DNA from: Anthostomella pinea
Taxonomy: Eukaryota; Ascomycota; Sordariomycetes; Xylariales; Xylariaceae
NCBI GenBank assembly: GCA_963556695.1
Contig: CAUWAG010000007.1
Span: 868,001 to 932,000 of the forward strand
Direction of reading: 5' to 3'
DNA length: 64,000 nucleotides
Shown here: positions 1 through 9,197 of the stretch, piece after piece
How the letters are laid out: each line of letters opens with the position of its first letter
Position numbering within the stretch: position 1 is the first letter of the stretch
Made by a program: the position numbers and the translations under genes
The notes under the pieces: model-generated
What the model saw: only the letters and a program-made list of their open reading frames with translations
Databases searched by the model: none
Told to the model about the DNA's origin: nothing

Positions 1-99
1 TGAGACCTACGTGGATGTTGCTTGCTAACGACCTCCCATCCCACTAATTCGGTTACTCACCTTTTTAACACACCTCTGTCATCTCTAATGCACTGGCAT

Positions 100-673
100 T
101 CACCCCAGCAGACCCAGTGGTGTGTCGCCATGTCCCCGAGCGATACCACTATCATATGGCAGGGCTTCATCACGCCGTGGCGAGCGGTGCTTCCGGTATA
201 CTGCTTGCACTACAACGACACAGCCTCGGCGTGCGCGAACGGTGAAGCATGTCCGCTTTAGCCTTTCTGCTGTCGTAGTGAGCTCTTGTAACCTCTTTTC
301 AACCTCCGGCATATTCTCCAGACTCGCCATCTCTTTCTTACGGGCTACAGAGTTTTACCACGTCCATCGGCATGACTACATGAACCAGCGCGATGCCGTT
401 TTTGATACAAGCCACGCGATCATACGCCATTGCGCGTCTGCGCGTCTCGACGTCCATTATCCATGTCCCTCCAGACGCGCACAGGGGGTCGTACGTGTTT
501 TGGTCTAGGACGTATGCGAAGAGATCGTTGCGATCCCTTGATATGGCCGGGGAAAGATTCGAACCCGAAAGAGCCCGTTTGTACTGTTTCGCACATGTGT
601 CCTTTGAATTTTTTGGGTAAGTTCTTTTTGGGGTATGTGAATGCAGGACTATGTACCTTCCGATTACTCGCAT
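100..673 (-). pseudogene. decayed coding relic, family not recognised
   Basis: Two consecutive minus-strand stretches read like protein but lie in different frames. One (about 338-560) has a run of ordinary globular composition around DRNDLFAYVLDQNTYDP. The other (about 150-330) is helical and charged around EVEKRLQELTTTAERLKR. A stop codon and a frame change separate them and no plausible intron joins them. I read this as the remnant of one gene of unknown family. It could also be chance open frames. Confidence 0.2.
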
Positions 674-890
674 TAGGGAAAATTCCCACCGTCGGTTCGG
701 ATGGACGAAGGGGCAAATGTTCGGTGCTGGTTTGCCTGCAAACTCAACATGGTACCACTACCAAAACAGCACAAGTATTCGTCGAGATATCGCTTTAGAC
801 CCCGAGGGAGCTGTCGTTCAAGTTAATGAAGGTGGTCCTCACGACCAGGGGGTCGTCGTATGGAGAATGGCGAGTAGATACACTCAGGTG

Positions 891-1612
891 ACAAAAGTCT
901 CCGCCCGACACTAGATTTACACCAAAACAGCCACGTTTAAATGTAAATAATGAAATAATAAAATATATTACCAATGTGACGAGCCGTCTAACCTATAAGG
1001 CTAAAGGGTTCTATAGGGTTTATGTTCTGAGGTAAGTCAACACAAAAGACGATAGAGGCTTCTGTCAAGTAAAAGACACTCAGATACTGGGGCTTGGTCT
1101 GAACTGGGTTCACTGAATAGTCGAGTCGTCAGGAGATTTCTCCCACCTTAGGGTTGGCTAAGATGCTTAGATTGATCACTAAGATAGAAACTGTCTATCT
1201 GTCTAGCTAGGAAATGTCCATCCTTATATATCCAATCTCTCCCTCACTGATGGGGTGGATATGTTGGATAACCTTGTTATCCAAGCTATCCTGGATATGT
1301 TGGATAACCTCGCTATCCAAGCTATCCATCACGTGATGTCTTGATCACGTGACCTAGACGTTTCCTTAGCCCGTGCGTTCTCCCGGATTCTTCCAGTTAC
1401 TGTCCATCTTGTTGGGCCTGCCAGCGGGCCTCATTCCCTGTACGCCTCGTTGGTTCGTAACACGCATTAACGGTATTAATAGACTATGGTTAAAATGTGG
1501 TTGGAAATAACATATCTAAGATAGCTTGTTCATAGACCTCATAGCTAATTTACTATAATATCTTAAACATGGGGTGTCTTGTGTATGTACGGGCTCGGGC
1601 GGAGACTTTTGT
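891..1612. repeat. AT-rich block bounded by an 18-bp perfect inverted repeat
   Basis: ACAAAAGTCTCCGCCCGA at 891-908 recurs as its exact reverse complement at 1595-1612. The 720 bp between has no open frame, is AT-rich in part, and contains the 36-bp tandem repeat, a TATA-like stretch near 1222 and CACGTG palindromes near 1330-1350. This fits a non-autonomous DNA transposon or a decayed nested element. No clear target duplication is visible, so the class is unassigned. Confidence 0.4.
1257..1328. repeat. 36-bp tandem direct repeat, two copies
   Basis: Unit 1 (1257-1292) and unit 2 (1293-1328) differ at very few positions, and each contains a small inverted repeat around TTGGATAAC/GTTATCCAA. 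The palindrome CATCACGTGATG follows immediately, with a second CACGTG site about 15 bp further on. On the minus strand a TATA-like GGATATATAAGG lies just beyond the pair. It may be regulatory sequence of an old LTR; that is inference. Confidence 0.5.
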
Positions 1613-2260
1613 AAGGTCAATTTACATGCCCCTAAGGGTGCCAGCGGGGCTTTATGATAAAAACCTCGTGACTCGAAGTGACCTCTGACTGGAGGTGGCC
1701 TTGTGACTCATGGTGATCAGATACCCCTGCCTCTTAAAGAGGAGATTGAAACAATACTAAGCGGGATGTAATCTACATTCAAGCCGACAGCGATATTACC
1801 CGAGCGTTGCCTGACACCTATACCCAGCTAGAACATCTCCGGACAGTTTCTCTGCAATGCCACCTGGACATAGTGTTAGCAACTAAACTTTGTGATCTCC
1901 ACTGTTGGACGTATCTGTCCAAGACGAAGCAGGTGACTTACAAACTGTGGCCATGGGTTGCCCCGGCAGCAGCACCGGCATGACGCTAGAATCAATAATA
2001 CGCAGGCACGCGACGCTGCCCAAAACACAACGTTTGCTATTAACAACATCAGAGGTATCGTTGCCAAGGTCCCGAACAACTCAACGGCTGCCTCCGGTGG
2101 ATTGATATGGACGTGGATATTTATATCAATTTAATTTACGAGTACCCTTATAACTTTAGTAAGTAACTTAACGATAAGGTTATCGTAGGTTAATATTAAC
2201 GTAAATATCGTGTATTTACAGTAGATTATTATTCTAATATTAATAGTTATATAGTAATTT

Positions 2261-2464
2261 TGTTGGATCCATGCGATTCCAGACTGCAAACCATCTACAC
2301 CAGGACCCACATGTATGATTAGATAAGATAAGATAGTGGATTGAGAGGGCACTTGGCCAGACCTTCGAGTCCAGCTAGATTCCTCTCAATCCAACCATCA
2401 GCAACATCATGACCTTGACACCATACTCGAGTATTATGATTGATCGTTCAAGCCTGTTCCAACA
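2261..2464 (+). mobile_element. solo LTR, family A (204 bp)
   Basis: The segment begins TGTTGGATCC and ends GTTCCAACA, the TG...CA termini with short inverted ends common in Copia-type LTRs. It is flanked by a 5-bp target duplication AATTT at 2256-2260 and 2465-2469. A second copy of identical length (204 bp), in the opposite orientation and diverged at scattered sites, lies inside the Gypsy element at 13212-13415 with its own duplication. No internal Copia sequence is in the window, so these are solo LTRs. The superfamily is inferred from the ends only. Confidence 0.85.
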
Positions 2465-2475
2465 AATTTAATAGT

Positions 2476-2689
2476 TGTGACGGCCTGCACGGACCTTCCC
2501 ACATGACAAGCCGATACTTCCCAATAAGGGAAGGATCTGACCAGAGGATCCCCTTAAAGGGGCAACCTCCCACTGTACCTATCTCTCTCTCTCTCTTCCT
2601 TTCCTCTCTAGTCTTGATATTCTCGTCAATAGAGGAATAGCTGCTTGCTGCAGGCCATGTCCCAGCTCCCCAGTATGCTCGCCGTGACA
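2476..2689. mobile_element. possible second solo LTR
   Basis: TGTGACGGCC at the left and GCCGTGACA at the right give TG...CA ends with a near-perfect 9-bp inverted terminus over 214 bp. The interior holds a CTCTCTCT polypyrimidine tract. The flanking pentamers (ATAGT, AGTAT) do not match as a duplication, so the boundary or the identification may be wrong. The 2690-2820 stretch after it is very AT-rich and holds nothing I can recognise. Confidence 0.3.
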
Positions 2690-2839
2690 AGTATGTTAAA
2701 AAAACTTGTTTTATTTTATATTCACTTATAATAATGTTATTTTTTGAAAGTAAGACTTTTCTTTAACACATGCATATTAATTAAGCGACGACGAGGTTGT
2801 AAATAGTATGAACTAACTCTACGAAGGGGTCTTATTGAC

Positions 2840-3125
2840 GTGGATTGAGTTGGTCGGGACCTTGATCGTTGCGCCGGCCCATCTTGCACGTGCCGACAGC
2901 ATGATGGCTCGGCGAGGCGACGGTTGGATCCAATCCCAGATCTGCGCGTCCGTCTGAACCCCGGGGCCAGGCAGTACCTCGGTGTCGATCACACCGGTGG
3001 CCGCAGCAAGTTGCCTGGCGCGCTTCAGGCCGGCAATACCGAACTCACGGCCGGCGTCGGTGGAAAACCACTGGACGTCAATCACGGGACTGTCGGCCGT
3101 ATCGGTGGAGTTGATGGTATTTTAT
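2840..3125 (-). pseudogene. GMC oxidoreductase, C-terminal fragment (frameshifted)
   Basis: The minus strand encodes the end of a glucose-methanol-choline flavin oxidoreductase. A stretch with DSPVIDVQWF, then AGLKRAR, then EVLPGPGVQTDAQIWDWI matches the substrate-domain-to-C-terminus spacing of this family. The expected HHAVGTCKMGR catalytic-histidine segment follows, but in another frame after a frameshift near 2935. It then runs into a stop. Everything upstream of 3125, including the FAD-binding region, is missing, so no enzyme can be made. Such oxidases act on alcohols or sugars, often secreted; the substrate cannot be told. It is a truncated relic in repeat-rich DNA. Confidence 0.7.
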
Positions 3126-3411
3126 AAGTGAAATCTTACGCAAGGTTACATTGTAATGAGAAACAAGTCTATCTTGCGAACGCCGTTTGTTTAGAGTAGT
3201 GCTGGGAAGGAGAAGATGTACCTCGCAGACGAGGCCCCCAACGGCAACTCAACCATTCCCACTTCAGTGAACAGTCCCAATCTATATTAGTACATCTTGA
3301 CAAGTAGAAGCATGCAGCAGCTCATACTTCCTGAAAGGGATCCCCCGAATAAGCAATATGAGCCTGTATATAGCCGAGGCAGCCTATTCCAGGTTTAGCC
3401 GCAAAGCGCCA

Positions 3412-4216
3412 TCATGTTCTCCGGCCCCAATTGTTCTCGAACGACATTGTGAACAGATTATTATCCTCATTGAAGGCGGCAGCGTCCTTCGTGAAAAACG
3501 CATCCTCGAAGTCGATCAGCCAGGCTTTGTTGCCCTTGATGAGAAAGTTTCCCATGTTGGGGTCGTTATGCACGATTTCGTGCTGGTGCAGAGCCTCCAG
3601 CTTTCCCTGGCAGAGATCCTTATCCGCCTGGCGGGCGTTGGTCGCGCCCTCGATGTACTTTAGCAGGAATCCGACCACGTCGTCCTTGTGTTTGTCGACG
3701 ACGAGCGCCTTGAACTCGGGGGCGATGTCCTCGCCTTCGATCCCTTCGTAAGCGTATACTTCGTTTTGCAGCCAGTCCATCCGCCGATGGACTTTCAGCA
3801 GGACAGTCTCTGGGATGGACCGAGTCTGGGCCCTGTAGACTTCGGCCTTGGCTTTCGCCTGAGTCTCCTCGTCCGAGTCGGGGTCTTCTGGATCGTAGTC
3901 GTCGCCTGAGTCGTTCGGGTCGGGTCCGCTGAGCTGGATGTCTTTGGTGATGTCGCTCAGCTTGATCTTGGGCTTGTCTTCGAATTCTAAATCGGAACCT
4001 CGAGCTGAAAGATGGTCTCTCGCTTTTAAGCTCACATCAGGACCCGCGTTGAACACTGACCGAGCCTGATGGGGTCCCGTTAATATTTCCGTCTTTCAGT
4101 GTGGGACGTGGATGGCATGGATGTAGCTCGCTCATTACCGTAACTAGGCCTTGAGGACCGCTACTTGGGCTCAGGAGGCCAAGTAACCCGATATATAGGA
4201 TGCTTGGAAAATGCAT
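3412..4216 (-). CDS. secreted kinase-fold protein (paralogue A)
   Basis: Two exons (4216-4139 and 4065-3412) joined by a 73-bp GT-AG intron with a TTAAC branch-like site give 243 residues. Exon 1 is almost exactly a signal peptide (residues 1-26: hydrophobic LYIGLLGLL core). An acidic D/E-rich stretch follows (about 60-100). The rest resembles the protein kinase-like/aminoglycoside phosphotransferase fold: a possible lysine in VLLK (about 117), NEV (about 128), a catalytic-loop motif HNDPNMGN (H192, D194, N199) and a DFG-equivalent IDFED (D211). It is short for a kinase and lacks a clear glycine loop, so activity is uncertain. A paralogue with the same intron position lies at 47866-48701. Secretion of a kinase fold suggests an effector-like or extracellular role; that is inference. 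I chose this ATG because it restores the leader and keeps frame through the intron. Confidence 0.7.
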
Positions 4217-6168
4217 CTTGAGAATGAGACTACAGCTAATAGGACTCGGATCGGGGAAGTAGTATGATGAGATGTAATGTGTACGTGTAGACTTGTCGTA
4301 ATTAATGAGCAGGCACAATGAATACCGTTGCGCACCCAAGATGACCTGTCCGGGAGAATGCCAACTTTTATATCCAGCCTTATATTCTTAGACACATGGC
4401 TTGTCATCGTAGACCATTCTATTTCCACCTGAATATCCACTTTCCGGGCTCGCCGGGGCTCGGCAAGTGACGACAGTCGCAACTCGCTCATGGGGGCGAT
4501 GATTGTGGTCCACGATGACTCCGGGGACTGGGAGCCGCACCCAACTACCAGACAACAATAGAATACTTACAGTAGCAAAGGATTAAAAGTGTGGGTTTTG
4601 GCAGACTGCTAAAGGCCTATTTAGGCAGCTGGTAGGAACACTAAATCCTTCAATAGGTTGGACATATAATCATTACCCGTACCCGGGCTTATCATAGCAA
4701 TGTCCCATCCAGAGGATCCACGCAGACCCAGATGTTCTATATCGATCTTATGGAACCTCCATCCTGAATGCCTCAAAGGCCCACGAGCGTAAGCGATCAC
4801 ACTGTATCGCTGTTTTGAGTGGTCCCTTCATGAAGCATTTAATCGGCCCGGTCTTAAGATAGATTGCAACATACGCAGGCATGTGGCGCGTCGTACGACC
4901 CATAGCTCTGCTCGCCAGGAGCGAAAACCTTGATTTATTCAGACTCAAAAGCGACACCGCTACGCGCAGTCATTATTAGGCACAGAGGACCGCCACGCAA
5001 GTTATTTCCAAAGACGGTGGACTGACTGATCTGTTATCATTAATTTGGTGATCCATAGTGCTCTACTGCACTCCCGCTAGGTGGACGATGTCAATCTCAA
5101 TTGTGATTCGGGCGATTGGGTGAAGAAGGACAGGAGGATGAAGTTGCATCGAGCTTGCGCTGTCAAGTATATCACCACTCCCCCTCTCACGGCGGATTAC
5201 ACTCCTTGGAATATTACATTCGCATAAGCGAGATGATCATTGCGATCAATCCCGTTTTATAGCAGAGTAAGTATAACCAGGGCGAAGCGCCATTGGGTCA
5301 CAATTAAACTGCCTTCCTAATGGCGGCCGTCAAGGCAACTATGGTGGCTTAGGTAGTTAAAGCCCAGGCCCGTTATCTGAGTATTACAGGTCTCACAGCA
5401 GCTCGCGAGAAGCTCGTCGACGTTACAACCTAACAACGAGACGGACGTGTTGGAGCCGTGCTCGCTTTCCGAGCCCATACCCATCCGCTGACACCAGGCC
5501 GCAGGAAACGTGCCAGACAACGCGATCTCGATGCTCACCAGAAGACGGCAAACCCCCATCATTTCAGCTCTTCGGTCGCACCTCGACACAGCAGTATCCC
5601 TACTGCAGTCAGCGGCTTCCTTCGTCTCCGGCTAGAAGCCTATGCCCCCCTGCCGCCACTATGAACATGTTGGAGAGCCTCCTCTTCGCTACAATATAGA
5701 CCACAGCTTTATATTCGATGCTATGTCGAAGTCACCGGGCAGCTCGCGATCCATCAAGCCCGTACTTCTGACAGCCGGCTAGTATGGTTTTCGGGGATCT
5801 TGTTGCCGTTGGAGATCCGAGCCGCTGCCCAGTGAGCAGCCAGATGCAGATGACCAGTCTGCGGTTTGATAGTTGGGCGGAAATCGAAGACGTGTACAAG
5901 AGCTAGGATATTGAGATTGACTGCGCCGCGCGTGCCGCAAAGGCAGTGCACCGACTGTGCCGCCCGCCCGTGCGCATTGTGCCTGTGCGCCGGCTTGTAT
6001 GGGATATCTCACTGACTCCCTCGTCATGAAGTAGTTTGTCTTTCTTACTACATCCTCACAGGAAGCGCGCGGCATCAGTCTGACTCAAATCTCTCGGCAA
6101 GCATTGTCGTTCTATATCATTCCTCAAGGGCGATAACAGTTCAGGAAATAAGCCGTTTCCACAATAGA
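4217..6168. other. no recognisable gene
   Basis: About 2 kb upstream of the kinase-fold gene. Only short open frames occur on either strand, none with motifs, splice signals or codon structure I can defend. A small ATAT stretch near 4192 falls inside exon 1 of the neighbouring gene. The last few hundred bases run into the methyltransferase relic. Confidence 0.5.
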
Positions 6169-6384
6169 TCGATCTCACCAGAAGCCGATCCAACCGGTCC
6201 CTCAAGCCATTCACCATGAGCTGCGAACCGCCGAGAACAGCGCTGCCTATCTCCTACCCAGACTCGAGGCCATGAAGCAAAGCAACCCGAAACTGACTCT
6301 GCTGGATGTCGGTGCTGGCTCGGGCACCATCTCGGTAATTCTGGCAAAATTTATCCCAAAGGCCAAGTCACCGCAACGGACTTG
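6169..6384 (+). pseudogene. class I SAM methyltransferase fragment, interrupted by a LINE tail
   Basis: Plus-strand translation gives HHELRTAENSAAYLLPRLEA, then LTLLDVGAGSGTISVILAKF, which is motif I (DxGxGxG) of UbiE/LaeA-type small-molecule methyltransferases with its usual lead-in RTAENSAAYLL. At about 6358 one base appears lost: the expected GQVTATD after motif I reads only in another frame. The fragment is then cut by a (TTGA)n stretch that belongs to the tail of an inserted LINE copy. No downstream part of the enzyme is visible, so the gene is dead. The family modifies small molecules in secondary metabolism or cofactor synthesis. Confidence 0.7.
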
Positions 6385-6565
6385 ATTGATTGATTGATTG
6401 ATTGATTGTATTTATCGTGGGTGCAGTCCCTCCATAGGGCAAACCACGCCTCCCAGAGCCATTGCATCGCAAGGTTGTAGAGGTGTCAGTCTAGATACAT
6501 TCAGATCCGCGCACGAGCCTATCCTCGCTGTAGCGGTACCAACCTGGAGTGACCAGATGGTTTTA
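6385..6565 (-). mobile_element. 5'-truncated LINE 3' end with (TCAA)n tail
   Basis: The sequence from about 6408 to 6560 closely matches 50775-50925, the 3' end of the Tad-like LINE, sharing blocks such as ACCACGCCTCCCAGAGCC and GCATCGCA. The LINE is on the minus strand and this copy has the same orientation. Its 3' tail is a (TCAA)n simple repeat, seen on the plus strand as TTGATTGATTG at 6383-6409. Only the last 150-180 bp of the element are present, the classic product of incomplete target-primed reverse transcription. The insertion splits the methyltransferase relic. Confidence 0.7.
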
Positions 6566-6855
6566 GTCAATACCCAAACATGATTCTGTCAGAAAAAACC
6601 TCCTGTCTAGTGACTAAGCGACCCAGTGAACCTCAGTCCTCTGGTGTACACATCGTTCCAGTAGCCATTCGATATATGTCGCATTGGTGGGTGAAGTAGG
6701 TGTTTGTTATCTACTGGCGAGGGAAACCATAAGGGGAAAAATCTCACAGGAGTGGGTGTTGTGGAGACAAGCTGTTTGGCTATCAGGCTCTGCGATAAGG
6801 GGCCTCTCCATTGTCGTGTGTTGGTTGTCGACTCGCACAAGCCGGGTCAGAAGGG

Positions 6856-6947
6856 GGCCATAGCAGGATTCGAACCCACTTGTTCTCGTCGCCCACCGCA
6901 CAAACGAGAACACAACCAGGCGCATTTGACCATTGCGCCATACGGCC
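6856..6947 (-). tRNA. tRNA-Arg-like sequence with abnormal anticodon arm (probable pseudo-tRNA)
   Basis: A 7-bp acceptor stem (GGCCGTA with TATGGCC, one G-T pair), an A box/D arm (TGGCGCAATGGT, GCGC paired with GCGC) and a T arm with B box GGTTCGAATCC are all present in the right order. The acceptor and D arm resemble fungal tRNA-Arg. The 40 nt between D and T arms is about 17 nt too long and folds as a perfect GTTCTCG/CGAGAAC hairpin with a 16-nt loop. No normal 5-bp anticodon stem, intron model or long variable arm fits. It may be a pseudogene, or a transcribed tRNA-like element because both Pol III boxes survive. Confidence 0.45.
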
Positions 6948-8140
6948 AGTGGCCAAAGAAGGATGATGCGATCCTGGGCATGATGCACGGAGAGATTCTC
7001 ATCCAGAAGTAGTGCACAGCTGGAAGAACCAGCACACCGCACGGAGACGCCCTCTTTGTGATGAGTTGGGCAGCTATACCGTAACTGCCAGCTCGTGGGA
7101 TGGAACTGAAAAGCTCAAGTGTTATAGCCGGACGTACCTGGGTGGTTTGATCGCGACTTTCCCAAGGTTTCCGTCCATTTGCGCGACCATGCTCCTATAC
7201 ATGCGCATTGACAGAAGACAGCTAGGCCCATCCCGGCGAGACGCATATCCAAACTCCCTCCTCCCTAAGGTCCTTGACTTGACTTGACTTGACTGGAACA
7301 GCTACTCATACACAGAGAATCAACGTGCCTCGCCCTGGACCGTACGACAGGGCGCCCAGCTATGTTGAGTATGCGTTAGTTGTCTCTACGCAACAATTCA
7401 TATGCACGGTTCTCGGTATAGCCATACCATAGCTGGTGACCGCATCCGGGGCATGTCAACGTCAGTACACTGCCAAGAGACATGAAGGTGCACCAAGTGC
7501 ATACCAAGAAACACCCTAATTGTCCACGAGAACTCATCAAGGGTAACTCGGGGAGTAGCCCAGAGTCTCCGATAGCAGATTTGGGCGGAAAGCAAGCCGC
7601 TGGCCCAGGTGGCGGGGGCAAATAGCCCATTTTGCTGGCCACGTTCAAACATAGGTACGGCACAGTCACCCATGCCGCAAAAGTTCCATTCCTTCGCCTT
7701 ACTAGGGGGTGTTCCTGACTCTTGCCCCTACTCCAAAACGGCCGCCGCGGCAGGCAGCAGAACACCCCGATCATCAGATCCACGACTGGGATTCCCCCCT
7801 GCGGTGGCGAAGAACTCCGCCGAGGCTGACACGAGGGGCTACTTATGTCGGTTGCGGCGAAGGATAGTCAGATAGAATACCGAGAGTGCCTAATCCATGT
7901 AAAATGTGTCCTCAACATTGCTCAGTACCCTGAAAGGCTACGCCGAGAACACGACTTGTCATGTCAGACGTTTCCACTCGCGTCGTGGACTCGGCCTTTC
8001 CTTCATTGATGACATGGGACGCAGACCGGGATGTAGACTGGGACGGCGCGATATGGAGGCAACCTAATTGATAAAACGCAGACCATCTGCAATCATGAGG
8101 ACCTTCTGCGTTCTTCACCAACGCTTCCAGACCACTGCAG
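6948..8140. other. no supported gene; short CTTGA repeat
   Basis: Open frames here are short and unrecognised. A (CTTGA)4-like microsatellite lies at about 7271-7292, similar in type to the (TTGA)n tail at 6385, so it could mark another retroelement end. The last part is presumably the upstream region of the gene at 8250. Confidence 0.4.
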
Positions 8141-8206
8141 CCATCATCACCTTAATCACATTCATCACCATCGTCACCATCATCATCTTCATCACCATCA
8201 TCATCG
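8141..8206. repeat. CATCAC/CATCAT microsatellite in the 5' leader of the next gene
   Basis: An imperfect trinucleotide-rich run of CATCAC, CATCGTCAC and CATCAT units covers about 65 bp and ends about 44 bp before the start codon at 8250. It would lie in the 5' untranslated region or core promoter. It opens frames on the plus strand that are not genes. Confidence 0.6.
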
Positions 8207-8249
8207 GACATCGAAAACGGGACAACAGCAAATCGCACCCCTACACAGA

Positions 8250-9197
8250 ATGCTCAAGTTCTCGTTCGCCATCCTCGCTGGCCTTCTGGCTTATGCGTCG
8301 GCGATACCTCTCACCAATAACGACAGTGTTGCGATTACTCCATTGGGGGGGGGGCCGGGGGGGGTCACCAAGCGTGCTCCGGAGTGGGCGATCAACAAAG
8401 ATCTCAGGGAACTATTGGCCGACCGAGCCGGCCTGAAGGACGTCAAAAAGCAGCGTGGACGCCTGGAAAAAGCAGTGAAGGAAGCATCGACATGGAGCGA
8501 TAACCCTGGTCTACAAAAATATGTTGAACAGAGTTACGTGGCTTTCGAGCCCCGCATACAGGGTCATCCGGCTTACGAAAAAGATATACTTCAGAGAGTG
8601 GAAGAAGCCGGCTATATACTGGACTTTGGCACCGGTTTCACACAGGATATGCAGCAGCTCGTCAAGGACGGCGCTTCTCAAAGTTATATATTCGGGTTCG
8701 ACCTTGACCCGAGGCCCATCTCCGTTGGCCTTGAACTTTTTGGAGACAACTCTGGCTCATCCAATAATAATAACTTGCTCGAGGGCAACTTCCACGGGGG
8801 CGTTAACATATTGCATCCTGAGGAATGGGATGATGATGTAAACGATTTACTGGGCCAGTTTGTGGTCGTGCATGCGTCCAAGCTCTTCCATCTGTTCTCC
8901 AAGGATGACCAGAAGAAGATTGCGCTCAACCTCATCCATTTCCTGGTCAAGGATAACGACAGTGGAAACCCGCTCATCGCAGGGGTGAATGTCTTTCAGG
9001 AATCCGCCAAGGACCCACGGTACCACAATAAAGCCACGTGGAAGACGCTTTGGGAGGAAGTCAAGGACTCATTCAACAAGGATTCGGAAAATGATCAAAT
9101 AAAGAATATCGATACAAACACACATATGGTGCCGAAAGCTTCGCCCGACGAAAAACAGATGACCTGGTTCGAGGTATATGTCGAATGGAAGGGTTGA
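8250..9197 (+). CDS. secreted SAM-methyltransferase-fold protein
   Basis: A single exon of 315 residues. Residues 1-18 form a clear signal peptide (FAILAGLLAYASA), followed by a short propeptide with a poly-Gly stretch and a dibasic KR at 41-42, the Kex2 signature. The mature part has family hallmarks of fungal methyltransferases found in meroterpenoid clusters (AusD-like): EPRIQGHPAY (100-109), motif I LDFGTGFTQD (124-133), acidic motif II FDLDP (150-154), an ASKLFHLF segment and a W-xx-LWEEV stretch near the end. Those relatives are intracellular; a leader on this fold is unusual. No polyketide or terpene genes lie nearby. It may be an extracellular enzyme or a redeployed binding fold; the substrate is unknown. 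The ATG is the first in frame after the microsatellite. Confidence 0.75.
   Translation: MLKFSFAILAGLLAYASAIPLTNNDSVAITPLGGGPGGVTKRAPEWAINKDLRELLADRAGLKDVKKQRGRLEKAVKEASTWSDNPGLQKYVEQSYVAFEPRIQGHPAYEKDILQRVEEAGYILDFGTGFTQDMQQLVKDGASQSYIFGFDLDPRPISVGLELFGDNSGSSNNNNLLEGNFHGGVNILHPEEWDDDVNDLLGQFVVVHASKLFHLFSKDDQKKIALNLIHFLVKDNDSGNPLIAGVNVFQESAKDPRYHNKATWKTLWEEVKDSFNKDSENDQIKNIDTNTHMVPKASPDEKQMTWFEVYVEWKG
8345..8364 (+). repeat. G10-CC-G8 homopolymer tract inside the coding sequence
   Basis: Ten G, two C and eight G code for the Gly-Gly-Pro-Gly-Gly part of the propeptide, between the signal peptide and the KR site. A one-base slip in either run would keep the leader and lose the enzyme. As given, the frame is intact. 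Confidence 0.9.

Noticed and set aside
540..620. GATTCGAACCC near 555-565 looks like a tRNA T loop on the minus strand
   Set aside because: The T stem would have only one Watson-Crick and two wobble pairs, and no acceptor or D arm can be placed around it.
1023..1462. Minus-strand TGTTACGAAC...CAGAACA block with a TATA-like box, considered as a solo Copia LTR
   Set aside because: No 5-bp target duplication at the ends and no second copy in the window; kept only as part of the inverted-repeat block.
6383..6412. (TTGA)n run considered as a CRISPR-like or telomeric array
   Set aside because: Pure 4-bp simple repeat adjoining LINE 3' sequence; it is the element's tail.
8068..8436. Plus-strand frame with a long Ile/Thr run resembling a membrane helix
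   Set aside because: The run is the CATCAC microsatellite translated; the frame overlaps the true gene at 8250 in another phase.
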